Source: a virus. Taken from it: a stretch of 36,661 bases of DNA. Below are positions 25,227 through 34,500 of this stretch, one piece after another. Below the pieces are notes generated by a model. The model worked only from the letters and a program-made list of their open reading frames with translations. It searched no databases and had not been told where the DNA came from. The translations under genes and the position numbers were made by a program. Location: IMG/VR virus record IMGVR_UViG_3300042288_000833, positions 1-36,661 of that record. One strand, given 5' to 3'. Numbering within the stretch: position 1 is the first letter of the stretch; the number at the start of each line of letters is the position of its first letter.

Positions 25227-27239
25227 TCAATACTTCCTAGACACCTCAAGAGTCACGGTGCCGGTGGCGACGGTCGTTGAGGTAGTGGATTCATTCCGCA
25301 GCCACACAGAGATGACGTCAGTGCGGCATTGACCAAACAAAAATGTAGCGTTAGTGGTGTTTTCGTCATAAGAAATTTTGTTGATAAAGTCTCCCAGTTT
25401 TACTCCAGGGGCTGAGATATTCAGGGTCGCCACATCGTTTGCGGCGATGGTGCCTGGGCTCCATGCGGAGGTGAAGGTTGATGGGTCAATGCCGGGGGAG
25501 TTACGGACCACTGGAGGGAAGTTGTGGGTATCGGAACTCCTTTCTATGATGCTTGTTGGGTTGTTTAGGGCGTTACAGCCGTCGATTACGACGTTTGTAG
25601 GGGTGGCGGTAACCTGAACACCGATACCTGGAATGCCTTCGAAGTCATCGTTATACCAGTCGCAGTTTCGAATTCGACCAGTGCCGATGGTTATGTCATC
25701 AGTTAAGCCTATTGCCTCGACTCCAGTAGCTGGTTCAGTCCGTACTCGGATGCCGTACTGAGCGTTATTCCAGCCGTTGATTATGTAGTTATCAATTAGG
25801 ATATTTTGCCCTCGCTCTATCAGGATGCCTCCGTGGCCCGAGCTTCTAGCTACGTTGGTGGCTATGTTTAAGTTGGTTAGTTGGATGTTGCTTGTACGCA
25901 ACGAGCTAACCCTAAGAGCGTCTAGCGTGTGACCACCGATTCGTCCTTTTATGCTTACATCCCTTATCGGCCAGCTCCCTGTAGCAGTTGCTCCAGGGCC
26001 GGAGATATTGACTCCATACCCATTATTGATGATTTGGAAAGCTGCTCCGCTGAATGCGTATGTCACCGTGTAGGTGGAGCCCGTAGTTGGCTCGGCTCCA
26101 GCAGGTGACCAATCAATGCCGCTTGTTGTTACATTGTAGTCTACTCCTTCCGTGTAGATAGTGCTCCCTTGCTTGACCTCTTTGACAAGCGTAACCGAGG
26201 ACTCTGTTAGTAAGTCTGTCCCACCAGATGCGCCTTTTGTAAGTGTATCTGTCTTCTCGTTGATGGTCCTCGCTCCACCGCCGGAGATCCACCCATCCCA
26301 GAATACACTGGTGATGGTCCCGTTGGTTGCGCTAATGGCCAAACCCGTCCCGACGCACTTATCAGACATGCAGTTCACAAAAGAGACGTTGCCGATAAAG
26401 TCTCCGAACTGACTTAGCAGTTGATAGTTGGCATCCTGGGTTCCAGCGATGTGACCTTGAGTAGCCCAAAGTCCATCACATCCAATAACACGAAGTCCGA
26501 CAGAAAGGGATGATCCTGGGAACGGATTGAGTGATGGGCGGCTCCCCCAGATGTTGAAGTCTGCGATGAAGTGATTAGCCCCTGTGTAGAAGCCCGAACC
26601 AATGGCCCCAATAAGTAGGCCATACCTACCAGCCGAGGTTCCGGGCCTGTCCTGAATGTCTATGTAGAAGTTTCGTGCCCTCAGCTCAGCACAGCTCCTC
26701 ACCTCGATCCCTGAGTTACCTTCTTCTATCAGGAGGTTTTCAAACACAGGCATCCAGATGTGTCTGAATGACACATGCCAGCCGCTCAGCATCGTGCTGG
26801 CTACTGCAGTGATTTTCCCGTTGATGATACCTGTACGGGCAAATGCCCTGCGATAGGTATTAAGATTGGGGATATCGTACCCAAACTCAAACGTGTTTCC
26901 GTAGTTAGAGTTCCTCGTGATGATTGATTGGTTGAGATCAATCAGGATGTTGTTCTTAGGAACAGCAATCGTCGCCGTCATCGTATAGGTGACGCCATGC
27001 TCCATCTTGATGACGGTGGGCCGGTTCAGCGCATCCGCTGCATCAACTGCTGCCTGTAAGTTCTGCGTGGGCGTGCCGCCAGTAAAGTCCGTAATGTTGA
27101 CTTCTAGCCTGTCAAGATTGAGGTCAATTTCCGGCGTGATAACCTTTTCGACAACGGCCTTTTTGCGGGGCCTTGAAGGTCGAGCCTTGTTGTGAACGAA
27201 AAGGCTATTGACCGAAGCTGGAGGATTGACGCGGGCCAT
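25227..27239 (-). CDS. Beta-helix tailspike (pectate-lyase-like), probable depolymerase
   Basis: A 670-aa protein. A basic N-terminus (about 1-45) gives way to a pectate-lyase-like opening 'FTGGTPTQNLQAAVDAADAL' and 'NILIDLNQSIITRNSNYG'. A long series of beta-helix rungs follows ('IWMPVFENLLIEEGNSGIEV', 'RTSNIQLTNLNIATNVARSS', 'GGILIERGQNILIDNYIING'). About 340-400 is an inserted Ig-like domain (LVKEVKQGSTIYTEGVDYNV). The C-terminal 90 residues are a beta-sandwich. Such trimeric spikes usually cleave surface polysaccharide during adsorption. It is more AT-rich and has only one CAATGG in 2 kb, so it may have been swapped in. Confidence 0.82.
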   Translation of the reverse strand: MARVNPPASVNSLFVHNKARPSRPRKKAVVEKVITPEIDLNLDRLEVNITDFTGGTPTQNLQAAVDAADALNRPTVIKMEHGVTYTMTATIAVPKNNILIDLNQSIITRNSNYGNTFEFGYDIPNLNTYRRAFARTGIINGKITAVASTMLSGWHVSFRHIWMPVFENLLIEEGNSGIEVRSCAELRARNFYIDIQDRPGTSAGRYGLLIGAIGSGFYTGANHFIADFNIWGSRPSLNPFPGSSLSVGLRVIGCDGLWATQGHIAGTQDANYQLLSQFGDFIGNVSFVNCMSDKCVGTGLAISATNGTITSVFWDGWISGGGARTINEKTDTLTKGASGGTDLLTESSVTLVKEVKQGSTIYTEGVDYNVTTSGIDWSPAGAEPTTGSTYTVTYAFSGAAFQIINNGYGVNISGPGATATGSWPIRDVSIKGRIGGHTLDALRVSSLRTSNIQLTNLNIATNVARSSGHGGILIERGQNILIDNYIINGWNNAQYGIRVRTEPATGVEAIGLTDDITIGTGRIRNCDWYNDDFEGIPGIGVQVTATPTNVVIDGCNALNNPTSIIERSSDTHNFPPVVRNSPGIDPSTFTSAWSPGTIAANDVATLNISAPGVKLGDFINKISYDENTTNATFLFGQCRTDVISVWLRNESTTSTTVATGTVTLEVSRKY

Positions 27240-27276
27240 AGTGATGATTAGGCCCGCGCATTACGGGCAGAAGAGA

Positions 27277-27417
27277 TTAGCTACCTTGTCCTCGGCTTAG
27301 CTTTCTGCCGTGACTTGGCTTGCTGTGGGCGCCATTGCCCTGCCGAGTTTTCTTAGGGCGAGACACTGGGCGCTGGTTGCGCTGCCCACTGATACCAGTT
27401 TTAGCCTTGACTGCCAT
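27277..27417 (-). CDS. Small basic protein, 46 aa
   Basis: A 46-codon ORF from the ATG at 27417 to the TAA at 27277-27279: MAVKAKTGISGQRNQRPVSR, then 'PKKTRQGNGAHSKPSHGRKL' and SRGQGS. It is strongly basic. The 'KKTRQGNG..SK....RK..RGQG' ending matches short basic proteins I remember from cyanophage virion clusters. It exactly fills the space between the spike and the S74 fibre. No clear ribosome site. Function unknown; nucleic-acid or glycan binding is a guess. Confidence 0.65.
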   Translation of the reverse strand: MAVKAKTGISGQRNQRPVSRPKKTRQGNGAHSKPSHGRKLSRGQGS

Positions 27418-27440
27418 GGGGAAAGAAAGAAAGCGACAGT

Positions 27441-30155
27441 CTACTGCTGCTCCAGGGCGGAAAGGCGAGCTTCAAGGGCTTCAATTTGCGCACGCTGCTC
27501 TTGCACTACGTTGACAAGGTGGACAACGTAACGGTCGTATTGCACGCCGTCAGGCGCTCCTTCTGCGTTGTGGTGGACAAGACGTGGATCAATCTCTGCC
27601 ACTTCCTCGGCAATAAAGCCCCAGTAACTATTTTCTTTTGGATCGCCCTCGCAAATAGAGCGATACCACACGGGCCTCGTCCCGTAGACGATTTCCTTGC
27701 TCTGTTCTAGGTTGGCGGTTTCTACGTCTGTCTTGTAACGAATGGAGGAAGTGGAGCGCTGGATGCGACCGCCTGAAGTAAGAAAGGCATTGGCCGCAGA
27801 TGCTGTTGTGTCAGTGATCGTCGTAAGCAGGAACGTGTTGGAAGCCGCGTTCAAATAGAGGGCGCCATTGCTTGTTGAAATTTCTGTAGTGGCAGCAAAC
27901 AGCATTCGTCGCCCGCCCGCCGACTGGGAATTACCAAAGTCGAGGCGGAACATTTCCACTCCGCTTGCCGCCATCGCAGGCGTATTGGCAGCAGCCCTAA
28001 ACATGCCAGTGTCTGTATCGTTTTGCCAAACAAACGATGGCAGTGCTGCAGTATCAGCACCTACGCCATAAAAACGACTGTTTGTGTTGTTTGACTGATT
28101 CAATACTTGCACCACTGCATCTTGCGTGTTGGTTGCAGTTATTGTTCCACTGGGAACAAACGCAACAGCGGAAGCGGTTTGTCCGACGGCATTTGTACTT
28201 AAATCAATTTCAGTCCAAGAGCTTCCGTTGCTTAGGATCAAATCAGGAGGCGCGAGCACAACGCCAGGTGCAGGAGACGTGCCGGTGCCACCACTTGATA
28301 CCACGACATAGAAGCCATTATTCTCGTCCGCAGCAGCAGGCAGACCACTTCCCACGACCAAGCCAATGGCATCACCTTGATCCGTAACAGTCGCAACTGT
28401 ATTATTGGCGGCGTTGTAAGTGCCAGCGAAAATAATGCCTCCAACGCTAATGCCGATGGGCTGCCAGACATTGCCATCCCACATAAAAAAGCTGCGCTCC
28501 AATGGGTTGAAGAAAAGCTGGCCAGTATATTCGGCCTGCGGAGAAGTATTGGCAATTTGAGCAGTTGAGTAGTCTGCCAGCTTTGCGCCATTGACGGAAT
28601 TATCGGCAAAGCGCTCTGTCGGGAACTCCCCGGTTTCGACCTTAGAGGCATCTAAAGCCGGAATGTCAAGAGAAGTCAGTCCAGTGGCGGCAGAAATATG
28701 GCCTTGGCTGTCAAAAGTGAAACCATTGATCGTGGCACCGGACACGCTATTGGCATGATTAAGAACGCCACTGGTCACGCTCAAGCCAGTACCTGGCCTC
28801 GTCGCTCCAACAGTGCCACTGGTCGCCAGGGGCAGATCGCCAGCCACCAGTGCCCGGAAGGTGGGGGCTACGCCACTGCCGCTTGTTGGTCCCGCCCAGA
28901 CAGTGTTGGCAGACTGAGCGCTACTGCTGACAGTGATCGTGGCACTGAAATTGTCGGGATACGATGGAGAGAAAGTAAGGGGAGTGCTGCCAGAAAAAGC
29001 CAAGGTTGCCACTCCGCTTAGCCGCTGCCAAGCTGATCCAGTCCACGTATATTCAAAGCCCGTGTTGGTATTGACATGCTGCTGGCCAATAAATGCACCA
29101 CTGGCGACAGGGGCTGCAGTGCCCACGACTGTTGCAGAATTGTCGTTGAGCTTGTCAGCCGTTACGGCATTGTCTCCTAGCTTGGCTGCAATGACTGCTC
29201 CATCGGCAATCTTCCCAGAACTGACCACTCCACTTGCAATGGTGGCAGCAAACGTGCCGCTACCAGTGCCAGTCACGTCGCCCGTCAGCGTGATTGTCTG
29301 ATCGCCCGTGTTAGTACCAGTGCTGGTGCCTGCAAAGCTACTGCCATTCGTCCAAGTGCCATTGGCAGTAGCAAGCGTGCCTAGGCCGAGCGTTGCACGC
29401 TGCGTAGTGGCGTCTGCATCGTCCAGCAAGGCCCTTCCCGCAGCCGTGCAGACAATCTCTTCGATGGTGCCGCTAGTGGCCGAGCTACGCCCTAGGAGTC
29501 GGTCTCCAGAGGACACTGCTTGGATGCGGTCGTAGTTGACAGTGTTAGCAGCCAGGCGAGTGCCAGTGATTGTGCCAGTGGCAATGTTGCCAGCCAAGAT
29601 CGTGCCGCTTGCAATTTGCGCAGTCGTGATCGTGCCGCTTGCAATCTTCGCGGCAGACACACTGCCATCGGCATAGGCAGCAGTGTTCAAGCCAGAAGAA
29701 ACAATTTGAGCCGTGGTGATCGTGCCACTTGCAATCTTCGCCGCACTGATCGACCCATCGCTAATCCCTGAAGCGCCAAGCACTACTTGCTGGTAGCTCG
29801 TCCCATTGAAAACTTGCAGGTTGCCAGTGGAGCTATTGAAAAAGCCTCTCCCTTCAAAGTTATCCCCGCTAGGCGCCGTGGTCTGCACGGCAATGGAACT
29901 GTCGTTTGCCAGCTTTGCTGCCGTAATGGCATCATCGGCAATGGAGGCAGTGCCGAGCTTGGTAGTGCTGTTCTGGTTGAACAGGCCAAGGTTGAGAGTG
30001 CCGCTAGGGACCAATGCCACGCCAGCAGCAACCAGCTCGCTAACAGTGGTCTTCTTGGTTTGTGACGCCGAAACATCAACAACCGCCAATAAGTCTCCAG
30101 ATGCTATTGCTGCTAATGGCAGCGCTGGCAGTTGTGAGATTCTTTGGTCAGCCAA
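27441..30155 (-). CDS. Tail fibre with C-terminal S74 intramolecular chaperone
   Basis: A 904-aa protein with a TTG start at 30155, preceded by AGAGGA at the right distance; no ATG is near. The N-terminal 200 residues contain repeats of 'GSVSAAKIASGTITTAQI' type, typical of triple-beta-helical fibre shafts. The middle is a long beta-rich shaft. From residue 803 the Peptidase_S74 chaperone begins: SSIRYKTDV (Ser803 and Lys808 as the catalytic dyad), 'SYWGFIAEEVAEIDPRLV', then a coiled-coil tail (QEQRAQIEALEARLSALEQQ). S74 domains trimerise the fibre and cut themselves off. Large distal tail fibre. Confidence 0.88.
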   Translation of the reverse strand: MADQRISQLPALPLAAIASGDLLAVVDVSASQTKKTTVSELVAAGVALVPSGTLNLGLFNQNSTTKLGTASIADDAITAAKLANDSSIAVQTTAPSGDNFEGRGFFNSSTGNLQVFNGTSYQQVVLGASGISDGSISAAKIASGTITTAQIVSSGLNTAAYADGSVSAAKIASGTITTAQIASGTILAGNIATGTITGTRLAANTVNYDRIQAVSSGDRLLGRSSATSGTIEEIVCTAAGRALLDDADATTQRATLGLGTLATANGTWTNGSSFAGTSTGTNTGDQTITLTGDVTGTGSGTFAATIASGVVSSGKIADGAVIAAKLGDNAVTADKLNDNSATVVGTAAPVASGAFIGQQHVNTNTGFEYTWTGSAWQRLSGVATLAFSGSTPLTFSPSYPDNFSATITVSSSAQSANTVWAGPTSGSGVAPTFRALVAGDLPLATSGTVGATRPGTGLSVTSGVLNHANSVSGATINGFTFDSQGHISAATGLTSLDIPALDASKVETGEFPTERFADNSVNGAKLADYSTAQIANTSPQAEYTGQLFFNPLERSFFMWDGNVWQPIGISVGGIIFAGTYNAANNTVATVTDQGDAIGLVVGSGLPAAADENNGFYVVVSSGGTGTSPAPGVVLAPPDLILSNGSSWTEIDLSTNAVGQTASAVAFVPSGTITATNTQDAVVQVLNQSNNTNSRFYGVGADTAALPSFVWQNDTDTGMFRAAANTPAMAASGVEMFRLDFGNSQSAGGRRMLFAATTEISTSNGALYLNAASNTFLLTTITDTTASAANAFLTSGGRIQRSTSSIRYKTDVETANLEQSKEIVYGTRPVWYRSICEGDPKENSYWGFIAEEVAEIDPRLVHHNAEGAPDGVQYDRYVVHLVNVVQEQRAQIEALEARLSALEQQ

Positions 30156-30185
30156 GGTGGTATCCTCTCAACAGTTATGCTTAGT

Positions 30186-31061
30186 CTAATCTTCCACTTC
30201 TTGTAAGAGGAAGTCTAGCGACTGTTCAAGGCCAATCAAGCCAGCATCTTCTTTCAGGATGTAGCCCGAAGGCTGGCCAACAAGAAGCTTGATTTCGCCA
30301 GTGCTTACGAAGTCAATAGTGCAAGAGACAATGGAGCTATCCTCCACTGTAATTCCTGCCCTTGTCACCATCGCCCCCACTTCGTAGAAGACGCTACTTG
30401 CGCCAGGGGTGGATGTGCCGTCAGTTAAGTAAAGCGCAAGGTCAAACTCGCTGCCAATGTCTAGTCGCTGAATGAGTTGAAGCATGAGCAAGGGCATTTC
30501 CTTTGCTCCGCTGGTCTTGTAGTCAAACAAGCAATCAATGGTGCCATTGCCGCTGATTAAGCCAGCCGTGTACTGGCTGCGAAACTTGTCCGCAAGGCTG
30601 GTTGTGTCAATGGCCTCACGGTCGGTGTTGAACGTATAGCTAGTGACATTGCCAAGCACGTTATAGGCCGTGTCCTTCACTTGTATCTCAATGTCAAGAG
30701 GAGCGCCAGTAAAAGCCTGCAGAGGCACTTCTCTCGCCCTTACGTTGTTTACAGCATCCTCAAAGCTGAGGAAGAATCGCAAGCCGCCCGCTGCATTCAC
30801 ATTGATGTAGAGGCTCACTTCATCGTTTAACCGGTTGTCAAGCCAGGTCGATGGAGGAAAGCAAACGAGCTTTCGCGGATCGCTAGTGAGCATCTCTAGC
30901 CGGTCGCCCGTTAGCAGGTTGTCAATAGCATTGTCAAAGCTAAGTCGGTTGAGTGACAGGTTTACGTCGTCTGGTACTATCTGCTCACTCAGTCGCCCAT
31001 AGCTCAGCTTTAATCCACGCCGAAGTCGGATGTTCCCTTTGTGCCCAACGAATACTGTCAT
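30186..31061 (-). CDS. Tail-tube-like structural protein, 291 aa
   Basis: A 291-aa protein starting MTVFVGHKGNIRLRRGLKLS. It is strand-rich throughout: 'DVNLSLNRLSFDNAIDNLLT', 'SYTFNTDREAIDTTSLADKF', 'TIDCLFDYK' and 'IVSCTIDFVSTGEIKLLVGQ'. The 'TDREAIDTTSLADKFR... GLISGNGTIDCLFDY' region has the tail-tube pattern (a specified change from one loop state, then a strand pair) also present in the next gene upstream. It is probably an enlarged tube or tail-terminal protein. It starts eight bases after the paralogue. Confidence 0.68.
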   Translation of the reverse strand: MTVFVGHKGNIRLRRGLKLSYGRLSEQIVPDDVNLSLNRLSFDNAIDNLLTGDRLEMLTSDPRKLVCFPPSTWLDNRLNDEVSLYINVNAAGGLRFFLSFEDAVNNVRAREVPLQAFTGAPLDIEIQVKDTAYNVLGNVTSYTFNTDREAIDTTSLADKFRSQYTAGLISGNGTIDCLFDYKTSGAKEMPLLMLQLIQRLDIGSEFDLALYLTDGTSTPGASSVFYEVGAMVTRAGITVEDSSIVSCTIDFVSTGEIKLLVGQPSGYILKEDAGLIGLEQSLDFLLQEVED

Positions 31062-31069
31062 GCTGTTTC

Positions 31070-31501
31070 TTATTCAATCACGTCAAGGAAGTCGCCGTCC
31101 ATCGTGAACTGAATGGAGACCGTGCTCAGTTCTCCAGTGCTAGAGCCGACTTGCGCGGAAGTAATGAAAGCGTCCAAGCGAATATCGTCTGGCGCTTGAT
31201 TGCCCACGTTCAGAATGAGTCTCACTTTTTGATTATCAGTGATCGCCCCGCTCCGCATTATGTTACCCAACAACCTTGTGAACTCCGTATAAACTGCACC
31301 TTCTCCACTCTCCAGGCGATAGTAAAGAAGCGTTGCACTGCCAGTAGCACCTTTCACGCCAGGGGTGAATGTATTGGCAACACTGCTAATGTCATTAGTG
31401 GAGAGCAGCTCTACCGTGGTCTCAAGCGACCAGTCACGGATTTTCGCTACCGGCTTGCCGTCAAAAACCAGTGATCCGGTGCGGCCAGTATAGAAGCCCA
31501 T
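31070..31501 (-). CDS. Major tail tube protein
   Basis: A 143-aa protein, ATG at 31501, preceded by AGGTGAT. It starts MGFYTGRTGSLVFDGKPVAK, then 'IRDWSLETTVELLSTNDISS' and 'ANTFTPGVKGATGSATLLYY', and ends with paired strands ('STVSIQFTMDGDFLDVIE'). The 'G..G.L.FDGK..AKIRDWSL.TTVELL.T........FTPG.KGATGSATL' pattern is typical of small phage tail tube subunits, which polymerise as hexamer rings. Its place next to the J-like gene is as expected for the tail module. Confidence 0.8.
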   Translation of the reverse strand: MGFYTGRTGSLVFDGKPVAKIRDWSLETTVELLSTNDISSVANTFTPGVKGATGSATLLYYRLESGEGAVYTEFTRLLGNIMRSGAITDNQKVRLILNVGNQAPDDIRLDAFITSAQVGSSTGELSTVSIQFTMDGDFLDVIE

Positions 31502-31549
31502 ATCACCTATTGTTTTCTATCAGCTTAGCCACTAAGTACCACCAATGCC

Positions 31550-34500
31550 CTATAGCACCTTGAATAGGCTGTCGGAGAAGTTTGCAACCCTACTCAAGAG
31601 CTTTCCGGCGGAATCTTGACATGGGTGTTCCATGGCCTTGATAGTCACCTCTCCTTCCTCGTCCATTGCCACCTCTGTCACTCTGAACACGCGCTTTCTG
31701 TTGTTCTTCACGCCAAGCACAAACATCGCACCCTCTCTGCTTGCAAGGGAAGCTGCGCTAATGACTCCGGTTGTGGCATTATTCACGACGGCCACGCCAG
31801 ACAAACTCTCGACTTTTTTTCCTGCTTGATACACAAGCATGTCGTAGTTGCCACTAACGATGGAGGAACGCAGTGGAATGTTGAGTTCCCCGCCTTGCAT
31901 GATCATGCCGGAGGAGATGCGGTCCCAAGTGTTGAGCCCAATGTCCACGTAGATGTAGCTTCCAGGCGACACGGGAGAGTCAGTGGGGAATGTCTTGAAC
32001 TCAACCCCCCGCCTCATCCATCGCCGCTGGTTACACAACAACTTACCGAACAAGACGGCCTGTTCCCGCTGTGTGACAAATTGCGATAAGTCAAACGTCT
32101 GCCTGATGGCAGTGCCCTCCTGTACGTCATTTAGGCTCACTTGCACACTTGCATTGCGTGGAAACACGTCTTGTACTTCCGTGTCTCGATAGATGACAGT
32201 GGCAATGAGGTCTTGTGAACTGTCGCCATAGTCCACAAACTCTTCCTTGTAGCTGCCTTCAAGGATGTTGCCTGCCGTGAACATGGCAGAAATTGTCACC
32301 TCACGATTCGCCTCTCCCCTTCTGTTGGTTGGCACTGCAGGGATGAGGGTTTCCTTGCCGCCAATCCTTGCAAGCTCCAGCAGGCTGTAAGGAGCCACTT
32401 CCGCCCAGAACTGCCGCCACGATGACAAGTCGGCAATCACGCCGTCCATGAACAAGCGGACGCCTAAACCATTGTTCTTGCAAAACCGCTTTGCAAGCGC
32501 CAGGCTTTCCCAGTCAATACCTTCTGGCTTGGCATATTTGCCAATCCCATTGTCCAGGTCAAGAACAGTGTCAGCGAAAATGTCAGGCGCGTAACTTGTG
32601 GAGTTGGCGTTTCTGCTGCGCGTGCCATCTTTCTCATCTACCACCCAGCTTTCCTTGCCTTCCGTCACATAGGCAGTAATGGAACGTAAATCCTGTACGC
32701 CCTTGCCTGAATACACGCCAAGCGCAGCCATGCTCATGGCCTCATACTTGCCGATTGTGCCGCCTATTTGCTGCTCGGTGACGGCAGTAATCTTGAACTC
32801 AGGCCCGCCCTCAAAACTGAATTGAGTGCTGGTATCAGACCGCACAGAGAACAAATCCCATTCATTGGTATAGATAGGGCCTCGCTCTTCCAGGGCGTTC
32901 TTGTTGAGCAGACCAGCGCTGATTAGAGTGCCAGTCCACTTAATTCTTCCTCCATTGCCTAGTCCGTAGCTAGAGCGCTTACCGCTGTTTTCAACGAAAG
33001 CAAACTGCCCTTGGCCACTATCCCGAGTCTCCGCGCCAATATCACCAATGGGCTCCATCTTGAACTCCCACTTCGCGGTAGACGGCGCCTTGAAATCCAG
33101 CCCGATGAAGTTGTCTTGATCCGCTGCGCGTCGAACGGCAAAGACGATAGGAATAGAAATGTAGTTGCGGTCGCCAGTCTTTCTGTAGCTAACAGTGAAA
33201 AATGCCATGCGCCCTTGAACGCCATTGTCACTCATCTTGTAGCCATCAGGAGCGTCTTTCTCCCCATACTTTTTCTGTCTCCCTTGGATGCGCCGAAACA
33301 GTTTGCAGCGCAGTGAAAACTTAACGTAGTCACAAGCAGTGACAGTTTGATAGGCAGCAGAGTCTGCCTTGACGAGGCATTTGGTATGGAAGTTATCATC
33401 GGCAGCCCCTTGCAAGTCTTCCCAGTTTTTAAGGGCGTAGTCGAGAAAGTTGATCGCTTCTTCTTTCTCTTTAATTAGGGAGTCCATATAGCCTTTGACG
33501 GCTTCTGTACCAATGGCATCAGTGGTGAACTCTCCCTTCAAGTCGGCAACGCGCCTCTTGATAGCGACAATGCCACCAGTGCCATAGCGATTGCCGTCCA
33601 AACCAACAAACGGGCTGGTAGCCCTACGCAGGAATTGCGAATAGGCTTTACGTCGCTCAGCAATGCTGTCGCTCAGGATGTCGTCCTTAATCTCCCTGCG
33701 GCGCTCAATCTGCTTTTCTAACTCCGCAATTCGCTTACCATCTGCCTCTAGCTTTGTTCCATCAGTCAGTACTTGAGTGCCGCTAATCTTGGCTGTCTCT
33801 GGGGAGAGCTTGTACGCTTCTAAGATGCGCTTTTCCAACTCTTCCTTAAGCCTGTCAATGTCTTTCTTGACGGCTTGAAACGCAGCATTGTTCTTCGCCT
33901 CTTTACGCAGTTGCTTGTCGTAGTCACCTGCCAGCACGTCGTCTCTAAGTTGACGCACTTTTTCCATGTCATCATCAAGCTCCTTCCGTAGCTTCGCAAC
34001 AGACAGACGAGGCTTGTCCGACAAAAAGCGCTCAAGCTCTTTCTTGCTATTCGCCAGCGACCCTCCGCGAGTGACGATGTAAGACTGCCTTTCGTCTAGC
34101 TCGTCCCTCCATCTAATGGCTTCTGTGCCTTGGAAGGAATAACGCTTGCCTAGAAAGCGAAACTCAACGTCACCGGATTGCTCCGTGGTGGTGTCATAGT
34201 CGTCGCTATTGGTGACCCTCCTGAGGAACGTGGGGATGGCATCGGCGCGAGGGGCCTCGTCCAAAAGCTTGGGGCCTGTTGTTTCCGCGTCAGAAGCTTT
34301 TGCCTTGAGCACCTCTTGAGCGGTTTCTAGGTCTTCTCTGTCCTTGTCATCCCACGTTTTAGCTTTCGTTTCGTCGTATGGCGTGAGTGGCCTGCGGCCA
34401 GGCTCCACACATTCAAAGACGGCCTCCACTTCATTCTTGTCTAGGTTGGTCTCGTCACTCACGCCAACCAGCTTGAACTTTGCGCTGCCAAGCTTGTAGA

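Noticed and set aside
28698-30189. Several plus-strand ORFs over the S74 fibre
   Set aside because: They mirror the repetitive shaft on the other strand and have no start signals.
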